Position numbers and translations under genes: made by a program
Shown: piece after piece, positions 58,400 to 60,000 of the stretch
How positions within the stretch are numbered: the stretch's first letter is position 1
Layout of the letters: each line of letters opens with the position of its first letter
Assembly (NCBI RefSeq): GCF_000003815.2
Contig: NC_049990.1
Span: 2,380,572 to 2,440,571, forward strand
Reading direction: 5' to 3'
DNA length: 60,000 nt
DNA from: Branchiostoma floridae
Taxonomy: Eukaryota > Chordata > Leptocardii > Amphioxiformes > Branchiostomatidae
Notes under the pieces: generated by a model
Told to the model about the DNA's origin: nothing
Seen by the model: the letters and a program-made list of their open reading frames with translations, nothing else
Databases searched by the model: none

Positions 58400-60000
58400 T
58401 TACTGGTGGACCTAACCCAAAAATCTAGATGCACAAAAAATTGTGGGCACAACATTTAATAGAAATGTAAAATGTCAGAAAAACAAACATGACTTTCTTC
58501 GATCTCAAATTCTTTTACTGAGTTCATAACTTTAAAAGAAATGAAACAACAAAGACTTTTCTGAAACTTTTGTATGTAATCCTACAAAAGTACTAAGGTA
58601 CATGCTTGCACTCACACAAAAAATCTATTACACTATTTACAGTGGAGAGATAACTGACACATAGTTTGCTGTCGCTACACCTTCAAAAATGTAACAAAAC
58701 TGACCAGTAACATGTGGCTATGACAGGTCCACTGGCATCTAACGAATCTCCCGGGTACGCCATATTTACCGAATGTCAAAAATGTTTACTTATCAACCCC
58801 AAAGCACAAAATGATGCCATTATGATGTCGGGGGACAAACAACTAAAATGATTAGATAAAATCCATGAAATAATTTTATTAGAACAGGAAGAATACAACT
58901 AAAGATAGAGAGGTTCTAGCATCAGCTTTTATTTTTAAAAAGGTAAAAATCTTGGGTAGAGCATCTCAGTTTGGACTGCCCCATCTTTCTAGAGGGACAT
59001 AAAATGGGGGTCACCAACATGGTGGTGCCTTGAGCACATTAAATGATAAAAGGGGAAGGGCTAGAAACCCCTCCCTGTAACCAAGGAGGTTCCTTTTTCA
59101 ACCTCCTTACTGTAAGATTCCTGAAAAATATACCCTGCTACAGAAACAGCAAAAACATACGCTGATCTATGTGGAACATAGCACAACAAGGTGAACAAAA
59201 ACAATAAAGGTGGGCTTTGAATTTTCCTACAAACCTACAATATGATGCTGCAACAACAGTGCTATAAACATTGGTAACATAATTCTACACCCATCTCCAA
59301 ACATCAACCATAACAAATGATATCATTTTACAAGAAATGATTTGTGCTCTGTTATGGGTGCATTGTCCTATCGATTCATAGCATTGTCAGGTAGAGAGAG
59401 ATTGCCAAGATGACTTCTGGACAAATTAAACTGAGTTTGATAGAGTATAACACTATGATTGGCCCAATCCAATTCCATTTGTTAATGGTCAGATTTCCAA
59501 CACTATGGCTCACATGAAAGTTTCTCATAAAAACAGAGGGGAAAGTCAATACAGACAGATGCTGGAAATCAGATTCAGTACTCTGTTCCTAGCACTGTGC
59601 TTTCATTTTATCCCTTTGCGACATTTTTACTACAAAACGTGTGGGAACCATTGAAACAGATTGGTGTGGACCTAGTGTCAAATTCCAGAACTATGTACAA
59701 TTTTAACTGGATAATGAACTAGGAGTGTTCTAATTCCAGGTCAACATTGAATTTGCTATAAAAAAAAAAAAAACATTCAAGGTAACCATACGAGATAAAC
59801 ACCAAACAGAATAAGTACAACATTCTAATATCTGTCAATATTGGTATGTTTTGAAAGTCTTCTTACCAATACACTTGCATATCAATCTTATATTTTTAAT
59901 ATTCAATATTGGTTTAACAAACCTAAAACATCATTAAGTCCAGGTCCTGAACTATGAACCTTTGGACCTAAACCTGGACTTGAACCTGCCTAATCCAAAC

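Larger units (their letters stand above)
46719..60000. other. Region upstream of the first recognised KDM6A exon (intron or 5' flank)
   Basis: KDM6A should have one or two more coding exons here or beyond the right edge, covering the residues before the TPRs. I searched the minus strand for a phase-0 exon ending like LLGK and for an LDSR-FGF-like stretch and found none. The region holds repeats at 46900-47520, 47660-47999, 48256-48597, 50100-50620, 51476-51633, 52420-52665, 54469-54865, 56083-56511, 56833-57005 and 58037-58372, an X-box at 53643-53656, and otherwise unremarkable DNA. Confidence 0.6.

Overview
The window is animal nuclear DNA, most likely from amphioxus (Branchiostoma) or a close invertebrate deuterostome. 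It has large AT-leaning introns, very short conserved exons, and many inverted-repeat elements whose recurring motifs I associate, from memory, with Branchiostoma. There are no prokaryotic features: no operons, no long open frames. Nearly all long open frames are chance, and several cross a 589-base run of N.

The one gene I can identify is on the minus strand. Five consecutive exons (46465-46573, 41276-41325, 40787-40845, 21864-21984, 128-182) join in one frame into 131 codons plus one base. They encode the N-terminal TPR region of KDM6A/UTX, the TPR-containing H3K27 demethylase. Every exon has AG/GT borders and all phases match. The first coding exons (beyond the right side) and the remaining TPRs and JmjC domain (beyond the left edge) were not found here. 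About 46.5 kb is therefore used for 394 coding bases.

Region by region: 1-183 last exon and donor. 183-21863 is a 21.7-kb intron with tandem arrays, a 1.2-kb TIR element carrying promoter-like DNA, and nested MITEs. 21864-22400 holds an exon followed by an array of decayed copies of its own 5' end. 22400-40786 is an 18.8-kb intron with a CRE/CArG cluster, an assembly gap, a CCAAT/TATA promoter candidate at 30.3-30.44 kb, and a TATA promoter plus possible tiny first exon at 33.06-33.14 kb on the plus strand. 40787-41325 holds two short exons. 41326-46464 is an intron. 46465-46718 holds an exon and a nearly identical partial copy of it. 46719-60000 is upstream intron or flank, rich in MITEs.

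The most interesting signals are exon-fragment duplications that place decoy splice sites beside two KDM6A exons, insertions whose target-site duplications can be read directly (9 bp, 7-8 bp, TA), an excess of nuclear-receptor-type direct repeats (DR1/DR2) including one across a splice donor, and three plus-strand promoter candidates inside the introns. I see no novel multi-gene system. Motif and repeat calls are by eye, without alignment software or databases.
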